Part shown: piece after piece, positions 46,079 through 59,306 of the stretch
Layout of the letters: each line of letters opens with the position of its first letter
How positions within the stretch are numbered: the first letter of the stretch is position 1
The notes under the pieces: model-generated
The model's input: the letters and a program-made list of their open reading frames with translations, nothing else
Database searches by the model: none
Told to the model about the DNA's origin: nothing
Assembly (NCBI RefSeq): GCF_000715075.1
Contig: NC_134081.1
Span: 106,938,108 to 107,002,107, forward strand
Source: Nicotiana tabacum
Lineage: Eukaryota > Streptophyta > Magnoliopsida > Solanales > Solanaceae
Direction: 5' to 3'
Length of the DNA stretch: 64,000 nt
Made by a program: the position numbers and the translations under genes

Positions 46079-47327
46079 CTATAAGGAAATACTTACCGAG
46101 CAAACCGGCCCATAACTACGAAATACCCGAATGTCGACCACACGCACGCCAAGTGCATAATACTATCCTTGGGGAGACGGATAGCGCCATATGCTACAAA
46201 ACGCAAGCACGACTAAGGTGCGATAAATGACTTGCATCCCGAGAGCCATTCTGCTCATATAACACCACAACTACACGAAAATCTCAATACAAGTGCGAAT
46301 AATCAAACCACCTCGCAAGCCACCTGGCATAATATAGATTACATGGAATAGCTGACGACATAAATAACATCCAAGGCCCGAAGACTCCTCCATAAACAAC
46401 GCTATGATGAAATGAACACATCCGGCCTCATATAGAGCTCACATTCACATTTAGATCCATCCACGGACCTCAAGCTGATCCTGATCGTACCGCACTGGGC
46501 TAATAATCTTTCAAGGATCCACAATACCCTCTTTCCCATGACGCACAAGAACAATCGTCAAATCCGGAATAACCTTCCACAGTCCACAACCAAATGAACC
46601 GAGCGCCCTTCAGGCATAAATTCCCACTTACGCGAGAGTACCACAATCTCCATACGTGGTTCCAATCTTTAATCCATCAAGTGACTATATGTCACACTTA
46701 TACAATTTTCCCACAGAATACACTCCCCCGACCATACTAATGTTGTAGAGCACATAAAAAATCCGCAAATCAGTACACAAAGCCTCTTACGTAGGACACC
46801 GATCCCAGGTGACACTAAAGACAACACCAGCTTACTCTAAACATCTGAATCCCTCCCTGCTCATCCGAGCTCATGACATCCTTGTCAAAATCTAACTGCA
46901 ACCTTGATCCTCAACTTTCAAATTTCATACCACTCAACGCACCCATCTAACCAATACGCGAGAGCATTCATCATAACTCCTGGACCACTAATAGGATACA
47001 CAACTTCATCATGTAGAAACCTTTCACTTTGCTCATCTTAGGAGAACCATTACAATGCGTAACTGAATTCTCAAACCATAGAAAAATACAAACCTCAAGT
47101 TGTGATCTAAGCCGCCATAACTCTTCCGGGATCCATTTACACAACAAAGCCATTCGAATAAAATACCTCCCAAATCAACCAAGTGGTGGTGGCGCTCAAG
47201 CCCGAGTGTACAACCATAACTACAAGTATAACTTCACGCTAAAGAAATTGATCACTGCCATAGTCATGCTAATTCAACCATTAATAACCGACCTCGTTTC
47301 TTCCAATTTATTCTCTAACTGCCTTAG

Positions 47328-47377
47328 AAATAATAATAATAATAATAATAATATTGATAATAATAATAATAATAATA
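47328..47377. repeat. AAT microsatellite
   Basis: About 16 AAT units with one ATTGAT interruption inside element E. Confidence 0.95.
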
Positions 47378-49160
47378 GCTCCATTCAAACGTAACGAACC
47401 AAATCCGCACCCATCCTGAGTGACCCCATTTCACGAGACCACATTGTCTCATAACCCACGAGCCATATCATACCCTCCTTGAGCGCACATTCGCATCTTC
47501 AATGGGTACACCCATTCTGAAAATTCCTCTATGAATCTGAAGTTGTTTTCTCCCGTTCCTTTAATTCTACACTGTAGACCGAAGATAACACAGAACACTC
47601 CAAGCCCCTTTCATAATCCATTGCAAAATCTCGATATTGACCATACCACGGACTCGAAATCCTTAGGCACCGCACTTTAATTTTGAACCTACTATGACCA
47701 TTGTTGAGAGTCACCCACTCTGACTTGTTCCCGAATACAATCAAACTCCAAGGCCCTGCTAGCACATGAACACCCACTTAAAGAAGCAATCGGCTGAATT
47801 CCTTTCCTTGTACATCACATCCACACGAAGCATAGACTCTGAGTATTCCCAAAACCTGAACATGAATCGATAAGGCCAAATATAGCACACATTCCTCAAA
47901 TCCTTTTGCTCAAATTACCACTGATATTTTCTTTCCTTAGTCGTAATAACCCACCAATACACCGATAACCAGGAACCGTACAAGTAGACAACCACACAAT
48001 CCAATCATAAACGGTGGGGCTCTTTCACTTAGCTTGAAGCTACAATTACATAACCTTGGGACCCACCGAGATTCCTTCTTCCCCATTGACGTCAATTAAA
48101 AGTCCAACAATGCATTCCAAGCTCGAAGTCATGTTGCATCCAAACAAAATCCGTGGACCTAGTCTCCGCCCACCATGAATTTCCAAATGGCTCCAAACTT
48201 TCCTCAAGGCATGTGGCCATCCTACCACGGAACCCATATGTTACTCTGCCGCTCTCCAACTTTGGCTAAACCCTCTCCTTTAAGCAACTCCTAGACTTCC
48301 TCTTTTCATACTTGACCTTCTAGCAATTTAACCACCGCAAAACACCTCCTACATGACCTTTCTCGTCCTTCGCTACCCAATTGTTGCTTCAAATCCGATC
48401 CATCTCCGTAACACTTGAGCTAATAAATTTCCACCAACTCCAAGCCTCCTAAAAGATCATCCTTCTGTAGCCATCAACATTAGAAATACCCATTTGATTC
48501 CAAAAGAGCTACACTCCGCTATCTCTGAATACCGCTCTTCCAGTGCCATTTCACACTACCCTGCCCCGAAGGAAAATTGATGAAGACCATAACACCGGCG
48601 AACCTTAACACATTCATCAAGGATGACGACACCATATCATGGATGAAGATTCCACCACACTCGAAAATACCAAGTCTCGTTACTCCATCAACCCAAACCT
48701 GATCATTCTTAGTCCGATTGCCTTTCCTCCGCTAGAAATAAAATGCTGAACCTCTGAATCATGCATTGAGAAAAACCTCCTTTCAAATCATTCACTGCCC
48801 CTACACATAGACAAGCACCCTACTATTTCATCAACAGTGTGTGATAAGAATGTCTGAACATCATAGCAAATGGTGCATAGCGCCAAAAACCATCAGAAAT
48901 ACAGTTACTGAGCTGAAATGGCAGAACATCCTTCCGCAAGGCGACGACATTAGCCTAATCGAATACGCAAGGAGAAACATCCTGCACCACCTCTGCAGTA
49001 CCATTAAAATTCTTCGATTCCCAATTGATAACAAGCACTTCACGTCGCATAAGATTGAATAGGAAACAAATGAAGGCATAAGCCTCAAAGGAATCAAATC
49101 GCACGATGAGGAATCAAGAAGGGAAGTCCTCCTAATAGTCCTGTAGCCTCTCGAAGATAA

Positions 49161-49178
49161 GTACAAACGTCTCTGTAC
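49161..49178 (-). other. Leader hairpin of element E
   Basis: Sense GTACAGAGACGTTTGTAC: stem GTACA/TGTAC extended by a G-U and an A-U pair, loop containing GACG. Located 57 bases from the primer site in an element with no gag, so retention is not explained by coding. Confidence 0.6.
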
Positions 49179-49235
49179 CGATCCACAAGACTCTACTAGA
49201 CTTACTCATGATTCGTAAGACCTATCTGAACCTAA

Positions 49236-49248
49236 CGCTCTGATACCA
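49236..49248 (-). promoter_or_regulatory. Primer-binding site of element E
   Basis: Sense TGGTATCAGAGCG, an exact match to the tRNA-iMet primer word, three bases from the LTR. Confidence 0.92.
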
Positions 49249-49251
49249 TAT

Positions 49252-51110
49252 TGTCACAACGCAAAATCCATTAAAGGTCATGATGGCGCCGGACGCCGCT
49301 GCCAGGCAAGCCAAAAATAAATATTGATTTGGTTCTCATTTTTAATTTTTTTTTGAAATCATATTTACTTAAATTAAATAGTAAAAGATGGAATTTACAG
49401 AGTAAATAATAATATTTTTAATAATTTCAGTACAGAATAACCCATAATCACCCCAAAGCCCGATGTCACAAGTGCATGTACATCAACTAGGAATATAAAA
49501 TAAAATACAGCATCTGTCCGGAATACAAATTTGGACAGGAGAAATATAAATACTCCGAAAGAGACTCTAACGGCTGCGGGGTCATAATTTGGAATGTAGC
49601 TCACGTAAATCCCCGCAGGCATACACCCCTCTACTCTCACCAGACCACTAGTCACATATGCACCTGCACAAAAATGTGCAGCAAGTGTAGCCTGAGTACG
49701 TAATCAACATATACCTAGTAAGTATCAAGCCTAACTCCTGAGGAGTAGTGACGAGGGGTCGATATAGATACTTACTTAGTGGTCCAATAATATCATGTAT
49801 AGTAAAGAGGGAAGTAAATATGAGGCAGCGTAAATAAATGAGATAAATAAGTATAAATCATATGGTACAAATATCCCTCTTTACGAGGAACTCAAGCTCT
49901 CCATTAGAAATTCCCTCCTTAACCGGAGCATATATATAAATATAGTGGATCTCATCAGATAGATTTTCATAACCCAAATCGGGAAAACTTACAGATACTC
50001 TGGCTTCTTGCCAAATATTACGGACGATTCAATAAGGATATGACATAGGAAATGCCGAGGCGTACGGCCCGATCCAACATAAAATTTAAATTGTGCACTG
50101 CCGAGGGTCGAACGACGCAAACCATAGATGCATCTATTAAACTGGTGAGGCGAACGGTCCGCTCCCATGAAAGTGTGGTACATAAATTCTGCCGAGGCGA
50201 ACGACCTGACACCATTAGAATAAGAAGCATTGACGGGTCCTTGACCCCACTCATGAATAAACGTGTGAGTTGTAATTTCTTTTAACCAAAAACCTTTTAA
50301 TAAAGTATGTATATATCACGGAAACATGCCGTAAGAGGAGTAAAGTTATTCGGTGACTAAATCATGAACTCGTGAAGTCTCTACAATAGCAAGTCTAGTC
50401 TCAAGTAGAAATGTAGAACAGAGAAATTTAATAGGCGAGAAAATGCTCAAATAGTGCAGCTACATCATGATGTGAACCTAAGCCTACCCGAACAATAACA
50501 TGAATGTAGCTACTTACGGGCTCTCGTCACCTCGCATATACGTTGCCCCCATTTCCCCCTCACAGAGTTAGACAGGAGACTTACTTCGTCCGAAGTTCCA
50601 TAACCGACTCCAAAGCCTTTCAAACAACTCGAACAGATGCCCATCGCTCCAAAACTATTCAATAAATGTGCAAATCCATAAATATATACTCTAATACTCA
50701 TTATAATTCAATTTACAACAATTTTCAACTCCGCTCGAAAAGTCGATAAAATCACCCTCGGGCCCACGTGCCCGGATTCAGCAAATGTTCGAAGATAAAC
50801 ACTACCCATAGCTTTACGAGCTCAAATAAATAATTTATTCTCAATTGCATGTCCAAATTCGTGGTCAAAATCCAAAAATATCAATTTCTAGGTTTTTCTT
50901 CAAAATCCCAAATTTCTACTAATTTCCAAGTTTAAATCCATATATAAACTATGTATTTAACTCACAATATGTGGGAATTACTTACCTCATGAAGGATGAC
51001 AAAATGGCACTTCAAAATCGCACCCAAGGCTGGCTCCATTGAGAGAAAAGAGGTGAAATGGGCAAAAAACCCAATTTGGCTAACTTATGCATTCTACCCA
51101 GCCGACTTTC
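49252..51110 (-). repeat. 5' LTR of element E, first part; cut by element F
   Basis: Parallels 42039-43925 closely, including the minisatellite (50053-50216) and the donor-like sites (50580-50586, 50981-50987). It stops at GCCGACTTTC, exactly at the edge of where the left copy has its CGCACCTGCG cluster. The remainder should lie beyond the right end of F. Confidence 0.9.
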
Positions 51111-52016
51111 TGTCACGACACAAAATTCAACTAGTCGTGATGGAATCTAACCCAACCCGCTAGGTAAGCAAATTATCAACTATCCAATTCCAATAACAAT
51201 TATTACAGCAATTTAAGTAAAGAAAAAAAATCTTAATCTTATACATTCCCCAAGAACTGGTAGTACAAATCATGAGCTTCTAATAATAGAGTATACAAAG
51301 TTGGTATGAAGTAATACATCATCTATTTGAAAAGTACATAAATAGAATTTTATGAATCTATGGCTACCATGAACAAGAGGCAGCAACATCGGAACACAGG
51401 TACATCTTTAGATCCAGCTCCCAACGAACACAGCAGCATCAGCAGCCAGCATCTGCACGCAAGGTGCAGAAGTGTAGTATGAGTATAACTGACCCCATGT
51501 ACTCAATAAGTAACAAACCTAACCTTAGGTTGAAAGTAGTGACGAGCATGTACCAAGGTCGGGTCCAAGACCAATAGTCAACAACAGTCCATAACGACGT
51601 AAAGCAATTAATACAAGAAGTAACTCAGAGATAAAATACTCAGAAAAATCATGATTTTCGAAAATAGTTCTACCTTTCAAGTACCTTAGTGAAAACCCAA
51701 ATCGTTTACCGAAGTTTCCAAAAATATGAATAAGTTTAAAAACTGTAATTTTCCCAAAAATCCTTTAAATGATAATTAAGATGTCTCATTTTCTATCCAG
51801 ATAACCAGTGTAAAACAAATGCATCACTATGCCCATATGTCAGCACGTGTGAGAAATCATGAATGACGTGATACGTACAACATGAGGAAAATACGTCTTT
51901 ATGCATGTATGTCATGTGTGCATATGCATACAATGTTGTATGTCATACACCATGCTGACGGCCTTATGTGCTCATACTCTCGAATACTCAACCACTCGGT
52001 ACTGTATATGGACCAT

Positions 52017-52262
52017 ACGACCCAGGGAAGATCCATCCCGGAGCATATACATCACTGACTATAAGTCACCCAGTACCGAGGAAGGCCAATCCAGCCCTGC
52101 GGAGAAGATCCATCTCCAGGTTCACACTCTCAAATACTCAACCACTCTCAACTGATCATCAGTCACTCAGTACCGAGTAGGGCCAATCCAGCCTGTGGAG
52201 AAGATCCATCTCCAAGTATTTAATGCTTCGGACAAGATCCATGTCCCGGGAAGATCCATCCT
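52017..52262. repeat. GAAGATCCATCCCGG minisatellite in LTR copy 1 of F
   Basis: GGGAAGATCCATCCCGG, GAGAAGATCCATCTCC and GACAAGATCCATGTCC recur with TCACTCAGTACCGAG linkers. Each word is itself an imperfect hairpin whose arms change together. Confidence 0.85.
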
Positions 52263-53364
52263 TCAATAATATCAACCGCGCTCACTAGGGGTGTGTACAG
52301 ACTCCGGAGGGGCTCCTTCAGCCCAAGCGCTATCATAAATCAATATCAATATCAGAATCAATCAGTCCCTCGGCCTCACTCAGTCATCAATCTCTTCAGT
52401 CTCTCTCTCTCATGGGCTCACAATGTCATGAAAATAGCCCGAAAATGATGATATAATGTATCAATAAATAATAACAGAGATTGAGATATGATATGCATAT
52501 GAATGCGTATGACTGAGTATGTAATGCAATGAAAGCCGATAACTTAACAACAGAAATGACCTCAGTGGGTACCAATAGGATAAACATGTAGTCTAAACAT
52601 AGTTTATAACATGAATCACATTTTTATAACTCTAGTACGTAGTGATTTCATGATTTCAGACAAGTTCAGATAACTACACAATACCATAGAAATAACTGTC
52701 ACAATTCATACGGTGCACGCCTACACGCCCGTCACCTAGCACGTGCGTCACCTCAACACCAAATATATAACACATATAATCAGGGTTCATACCCTCAGCT
52801 CCAAGATTAGAAGAGTTACTTACCTCGAACAAGACGAATCGAATACCGAGAAATCTAAACAATGCTCCAAAAATTCCATTCTGCGCGCATCAACTTCTGA
52901 ACAGCTCGAATCTAGCCACAATAATTTTGATTCTGTCCACACAATTATAGGAATTAATTCCATATCAAAATACTAATATTTTCCCACAAAATCTGAAATT
53001 ACACTCCAAAAATAGCCTGTGGGGACCACGTCTCGGAATCCAATGAAACTCACAAAATCCGACAACCCATCCAATTACAAGTTCAACCATACTAATTTCA
53101 CTCAATTCCGACTCCAAATCAATATTCAAAACTCAAAAATTCATATTATGAACTTTAGGCCAACACTCCCAATTTCCTCTTTAAATTCATCAACCATTTG
53201 CTAAAAATGAAGATAGATTCATGGAATAAAATCCCAAGGGAGTCAAGAACACTTATCCAAGTTGTATTGAAAAATTTTTCTCCAAAGTCGGCCAAACCGA
53301 GCTCCAAAATGTCCAAAATGAGAAAAATGTCAAACCCTCGAACTTAAAGGGTTCTGCCCAGGCT

Positions 53365-53605
53365 TTTCACACCTGCGGAGCCTGGGCTCGCGCCTGAGCA
53401 ACCGCTTCTGCGGAAACAATGCCGCACCTATGCTAAAACTCGCTTATGCATCCAATACCTTCGGTTCTGCGGGGCCATAAATGCGCCCCAATTTCCCGTT
53501 TCTGCGATCAATTCCAGCCCAGCCTTCCTTCGCTTCTGTGACCTACTATCCGCATCTATGGACTTGCATCTGCGTGCATTCTTCTGCAGATGCGGAAACA
53601 CCAGA
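53365..53605. repeat. CGCATCTGCG-type cluster in LTR copy 1 of F
   Basis: Words such as CACCTGCGGAG, CGCTTCTGCGGAAAC, CGCATCTATGG and TCTGCAGATGCGG over 240 bases. Several have CG-to-TG or CA changes compared with copy 2 at 60395-60640. Confidence 0.87.
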
Positions 53606-54288
53606 ACCATCAGCCTTCAACAATGAAACATGAAACGAAATTGATCTGAACCTCGTCCGAAACTCACCGAGGCCCCCGGGACCTCAACCAAATATACCAA
53701 CAAGTCCCATAACATAATACGGTCCTACTCGAGGCCTCAAATCACACCTAACAACATCGAAACGACGAATCACACCTCAATTCATAATCAATGAACTTTG
53801 AAACTTCAACTTCTACAACCGATGCCGAAACCTATCAAATCACGTCCGATTGACCTCAAAGTTTGCACACAAGCCACGTTTCACATTACGGACCTATTCC
53901 AATTTTCAGAATCAGATTTCAACCCGATATCAAAAAGTGACCCCCCGGTCAAACTTCCTAAAAATTCAACTTTCGTCATTTCAAGCCTAATTCCACTACG
54001 GACCTCCAAATAATTTTTCGGACACGCTCCTAAGTCAAAAATCACCATACGGAGGTATTGGAATCATCAGAATTCAAATCCGAGGTCGTTTACTCATAAT
54101 TCGACATCCGGTTGACTTTTTCAACTTAAGCTTTCCATTATGAGACTAAGTGTCTCAATTCATTTCGAAATCTCTCCGGACCCAAACTAACTAATCCGAT
54201 AGGTCATAATACAACTGTAAAGCATAAGTTGAGCAGTAAATGGCGGAACATGGATGTAATACTCAAAACGATCGGCCGGGCCATTACA

Positions 54289-54304
54289 TTCTCCCCTACT
54301 TAAA
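54289..54304 (-). promoter_or_regulatory. Polypurine tract of element F, copy 1
   Basis: Reverse complement TTTAAGTAGGGGAGAA directly before the LTR; TTCAAGGACGAACG lies about 8 bases further. Confidence 0.85.
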
Positions 54305-57300
54305 CATACGTTCGTCCTTGAACGTGCCAAGAGTTGTTTCCAAGCCATCAAATCACTATTCCATCTTACCACACACGTACCCGGAGGTGATCCCATGTCA
54401 CCCTATTCTATATAGACTTGACAACACAATACAACGTGAAATCTGTAATTCAACATTAGCCCATAAACCTTGGAATTTAATTCCCAACATTCGGAATTAC
54501 TTACAAGACCCGAATCTCATAGTTACACACTGTATAAGTCTGAACAAGCTGCGTCGAGCCATAACTATAACCACATATATAATCACCTAACATATTACAC
54601 AACTCGCATGCTCGTAGCACCGTTCCTGATCACAGTAACTACTTCAAACCAACCAAGTATTAGTATTAAACCACATATCGAACAAAACCTCATCCCAAAA
54701 CATTCGTACACTGTTGATAATAAAAAGAAATATGCAAAATCTCGTAACCCCTTATCAGATCAATAAGTCATGGAGCTCTCTCGCCCCAATCATAACCATA
54801 ATCACTTCTTAACCGACTTTCAATGTCATCTTCCCAGATATACCGTAATGAAACCTGACAGTACCCATTCTGGGTCCAATGACCTTATATTATTAAACAC
54901 AACTATCCCACAGACATGTCACACCAATATAACTCAGAGCCACAACACGTGTCATCCGTGCGCCAATACGCAACAATTCAAATGCACTCAGTCATGGAAA
55001 AATGACTCAAATTAGAGAACCACCCCACAAGATTAACAAGTACTGCCACAAAGAAATGCTGAAAATCCATCACACACCGTAGAACCATTATACGATTCTA
55101 ACACAAGGTTCATACCTTAACATAACTCCGCTGCAATGCATGACCTCATCTAAACGCTGGTCCATATTATATACTTCGAGCCACCCTGCTCAAAATCAAT
55201 AACCACGGAGAAGCAAATAAAACAATGCCACAGAAAACTTGAAAGAACCTAACCAATACTCAATCGATTATGCAATACCCAAATACTCATCTCGCACAGA
55301 TTCTGCCATAAGATCCCCAATAGAACCGCACCTTGTGTGCATATAACCAATGAGTCATAACTCCTCGTGGTATAGAAGAGTAACTCACAGATCATTTCAG
55401 AACACGAATAAGCTCAACATCAACCGAATGACACCTCCCTCAACAATAATAGTATGGAGCCAACTAATCCGACTCGGTATAGAATACGCATCCTAATTGG
55501 GCCTACCAATGGACCCCCAAATCAACTCTGGTTACCCACAATAGATAAATAACCCTTTGTAAATCCACAACGATTGAACCATAATGCATACTATTATCTC
55601 GCTAGCTTCGGCCACAACTTCACAGTCCGTAACCATGAAACATTCTGTTCTTGAATACTCCCAGTCTCCAAATCCATAGAACACACGAATCACCATTTTC
55701 GATCCCATCTCTACCGCCCGAATGTCTAATACGTCTCTCATACACGATCATCCAACGAGGAATACTCCTCCCATTCTTTCGTGCCACATAGCAATGTCTT
55801 AGAATCAACAGTCGATCAACCACGAGAGTGCCGCAACACCTATGAAATATACATAATTCAAAACATAGTGCGCCTTATGAAATGTACACTCTACTCACGC
55901 AATACCAAATAGTTATAGCATTTATCTAAACATCAAAAATCGTCCATGCCCTCTAAGAATTTATGACATCCCTTTCAAAACTAAACTGTAACCTTGCACA
56001 TGCAAACCTTAATCCTATACAACACACCGCATCTACCATCCCATCATATAAAAAATACGAGAACCTCATAATTATTCTGAGTGACAAGCAGAATACATAT
56101 CCGATCAGCCAAAATCCTTCCATTTAATCCCATCCGGTAGAAAATTATAATACTCAACATGTTCCCCACGCTGGTCGGAAAATACCCATCTCAAACCATG
56201 GTGGAAATCCTCGAGAATACCTTGGAATCCATTTTCACATAATCAAGCCATCAGATTTAAATCTCTCTAACTCAACCAAGCCACACGGGTTTCCAAATCC
56301 GAGAGTATTGCCACCAAAATGTCTGTAGAGCCTCACAACATCATAATCACCCAAAGAACCGATCATATCCATTACCATACTGGTCCAGTCTACTACCCAG
56401 TTGTCCTATTTTCTCTGAGTTTCTTTGTGAATAACCCTCAAGTGACATTTCCCCTTGTCAGAATTCCATGATCCTTCCCCAAAGCTCACTACAGGACATC
56501 CTAACATAAAACTACACCGCCCTAAGGCCCATAAGCTACTGTATTCTTCTTAAGCACCCCGTAATTACCAAAACTGTAACACTCACTCTGAAAATACCTT
56601 ATGTGAATTTAAAATTGTTCTTCTTACCTTCCTTATACAAAAATATAGAATCCGTAGTCATACAGAATTACTGCAAATCTCGACACTATCCAACGTAAAT
56701 TACCTATTCTAGCAATATATGAATCCGAAGAAATTTCAATTGCCACTTATACATTTTTTTTGAATCCATTAGCACCTTCTCGAGAGTCACCCACTTTGCT
56801 CAAATCTAAATTGCACCGCCCAAATGGGCTGAAAGACACATGCCCCATTAGCACAACAACACTCAAAGAGGAAATCCTGCCTTAACATCGCCAATCAAAT
56901 GCATACTTTGTGCACACTGCATCATTCACTAATAACAACTCATGCATCCCATGATTTTCCTATATTCATAAAGCTCAATATAACCCGTATTTAGGAATTT
57001 CAGTACTCGAGTCATCCTCGATCTCAACCTCTGTAAGTCATAAGTAATCCACAAGTATACCTCAGACCAAAACTAATATTTGACATATAACCATGAATTG
57101 AATTGTCAGTAGCAGGCTCCCCCATTTGGCTCAAATCCATAGATTAAAACACTCGATAACTCACAATATTCATAATCTATTACTGCCATAATACTTCAGT
57201 CAGTTCAACGAAAATTCTTCTCAAGCTTATACAACGCCAACCATAAAAATACCTCAATCGTCTTGCTAAGCTCGCATTCATTCTCTTAACACTCAAGTCA

Positions 57301-58057
57301 ACTTTCTCAACCAGATCCAAATTCAAATCTCAACACATATGCCCCGCTGGCAGAAAAGAAACTCTCCACTCACATTATAAGAAACACACCTACGTAGTTT
57401 ACTCTGCAGGGGATAACCCACCTGCTTAGCCTCAAATTGGTCTCTTGTTATACCTTTTCGCAGTCACAATTACTATGCAATCACTTAGTCTTTCTGAGTC
57501 CAAACTCATTAACCAAACATGAGAATTTAATTTTTCCCAAAATTTAACAACGTGAAAGATCCTTCAAAACATTCATACTCGAGACTGTACGTCATATCAA
57601 AATGAAAATCAAGCACCCAATGGCCTTTCCTTTACATTTCAAGGAAACAGTTCTCGTCACATTCAAATCGTCTTAACACATCCCGTAGTTACATCATACT
57701 CATCACAAAGCCATTCCACCGCTCATCAAGCCACAAATTCCACTTATAGGGACATTACCGGACATATGAGTCCAAATGTACAAGTTACAACCGAAGCTAC
57801 CGAGCTTAAGCTGCAGTCTAACCATGGCCTCAAGTGTTCCAGACTGGCCTATCACCAAAACATAGAATACATACCTCGGACCTCATTCATATAATCACAA
57901 GCCGGTGATGCACAACTGATACCGAGCGCTCATGTGCGCATACGAATACGTGGAAGTAATTCAAAGAGTTATATCTCAAGCTGAATCAATTCTGCTCGAT
58001 AAGGAAAGAAAGATGGGAAGTATATATCCTAGATTCCCTGTAGCTTCTCGAAGATAA

Positions 58058-58075
58058 GTATGGACGTCATCATAC
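58058..58075 (-). other. Leader hairpin of element F
   Basis: Sense GTATGATGACGTCCATAC: perfect 5-bp stem GTATG/CATAC with an 8-base loop containing the self-complementary GACGTC. Pairs 4 and 5 differ from B and E on both sides (C-G to T-A, A-T to G-C). It lies 56 bases from the primer site. Confidence 0.6.
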
Positions 58076-58131
58076 GGATCCGCAAGACTCTACTACATAC
58101 TTGCTCAAGACTTGTAGAACCTATAAACCTC

Positions 58132-58145
58132 GAACTCTGATACAA
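58132..58145 (-). promoter_or_regulatory. Primer-binding site of element F
   Basis: Sense TTGTATCAGAGTTC, a two-change version of the iMet word, three bases from the LTR. Confidence 0.75.
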
Positions 58146-59057
58146 ACTTGCCACGGCCCAAAATTCAACTAGTCGTGATGGCACCTAACCCAACCCGCTA
58201 GGTAAGCCAATTATCAACTATCCAATTCTAATAATAATTATTACAGTAATTTAAGTAAAGAAAAAAAATCTTAATCTTATACATTCCCCAAGAACTGGTA
58301 GTACAAATCATGAGCTTCTAAGAATAGAGTATACAAAGCTGGTATGAAGTAATACATCATCTGTTTGAAAAGTACATAAATAGAGTTTTATGAATCTAAG
58401 GCTACCAAGAACAAGAGGCAGCACCATCCGGAACGCAGATACATTTTCAGATCCAGATCCCAACGAACACAGCAGTATCAGTAGCCAGCATCTGCACGCA
58501 AGGTGAAGAATTGTAGTATGCGTACAACCGATCGCATGTACTCAATAACAAACCTAACCTTAGATTGAAAGTAGTGACGAGCTTGTACCAAGGTCGAGTC
58601 CAAGACCAATAGTCAACAACAGTCCATAACAACGTAAAGAAATTAATACAAGAAAAAACTCAGAGATAAAATACTCAGCAAAATCATGATTTCCGAAAAT
58701 AGTTCTGCCTTTCAAGTACCTCAGTGAAAACCCAAATCGTTTACCGAAATTGCCAAAAATATGAATAAGTTTGAAAACTGTAATTTTTCCAAAACTCCTT
58801 TCAATGATTATTAAGATGTTTCATTTTCTATCCAGATAACCAGTGTAAAAAAAATGCATCACTATGCCCAAATGTCAGCACGTCTGAGAAATCATGAATG
58901 ACGTGATACGTACAGCATGGGGAAAATACATTTTTATGCATGTATATCATGTGTGCATATCAATGCAATGTTGTATGTGATGCACCATGCTGACAGCCTC
59001 ATGTGCTCATACTCTTGAATACTCAACCACTCGGTACTATATATGGCCCATACGTCC

Positions 59058-59306
59058 CAGGGAAGATCCATCCCGGAACATATTCATCACTGACTATAAG
59101 TCACCCAGTACCGAGGAAGGACAATACAGCCCTGTGGAGAAGATCCATCTCCAGGTTCACACTCTCAAATACTTGACCACTCGGTAGTGTATATGGCCCA
59201 TATGGCCCAGGGAAGATCCATCCCGGAACATATACATCACTGACTATAAGTCACCCAGTATCGAGGAAGGCCAATCCAGCCCTGTGGAGAGGATCCATAT
59301 CCATAT
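59058..59306. repeat. GAAGATCCATCCCGG minisatellite in LTR copy 2 of F
   Basis: Same words as 52017-52262 in a different arrangement: a block including GGTAGTGTATATGGCCC is duplicated here, showing unit gain or loss since the copies separated. Confidence 0.85.

Larger units (their letters stand above)
45107..49251 (-). other. Coding-free interior of element E
   Basis: No recognisable protein in six frames; the longest open stretches are about 100 codons and conserve nothing known. Parts resemble the interior of F in the same order (for example the CATGACATCC-TGTCAAAATCTAACTG passage near 46872 and 55970). The 150 bases next to the primer site match the leaders of B and F. Confidence 0.75.
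42039..51110 (-). mobile_element. Element E: coding-free Tekay-like LTR element (LARD type)
   Basis: LTRs 42039-45106 and 49252-51110 (the latter continuing beyond element F), with 4.1 kb between them. A perfect iMet primer word, the leader hairpin and the polypurine block are present, but I find no gag, protease, RT or integrase motif. LTR ends match those of B. The first LTR base pair is decayed (TTTCAC for TGTCAC). No target duplication can be checked because the right end is outside the window. Confidence 0.85.
51111..54288 (-). repeat. LTR of element F, copy 1
   Basis: 3,178 bases, starting TGTCACGACACAAAA and ending GGCCGGGCCATTACA on the + strand. Sense AGGTAAG complements 52819-52825; the promoter-side donor is decayed to GATAAG here (53251-53256) but is GGGTAAG in copy 2. 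The acceptor-like CTTGCGTGCAG complements 51452-51462. Confidence 0.92.
54289..58148 (-). other. Coding-free interior of element F, copy 1
   Basis: 3,860 bases without recognisable protein in six frames. Antisense open stretches of about 80-100 codons at 54470-55015 are also open in copy 2, but are A/C-rich and resemble no protein. Same family as the interior of D on the other strand. Confidence 0.78.

Noticed and set aside
45869..46103. Frames of 67-73 codons with repeated GWHAT-like peptides
   Set aside because: Translation of the 34-base tandem units in E.
47029..47394. 121-codon frame with a poly-Asn end
   Set aside because: The Asn run is the AAT microsatellite; the rest has no recognisable domain and lies in the noncoding interior of E.
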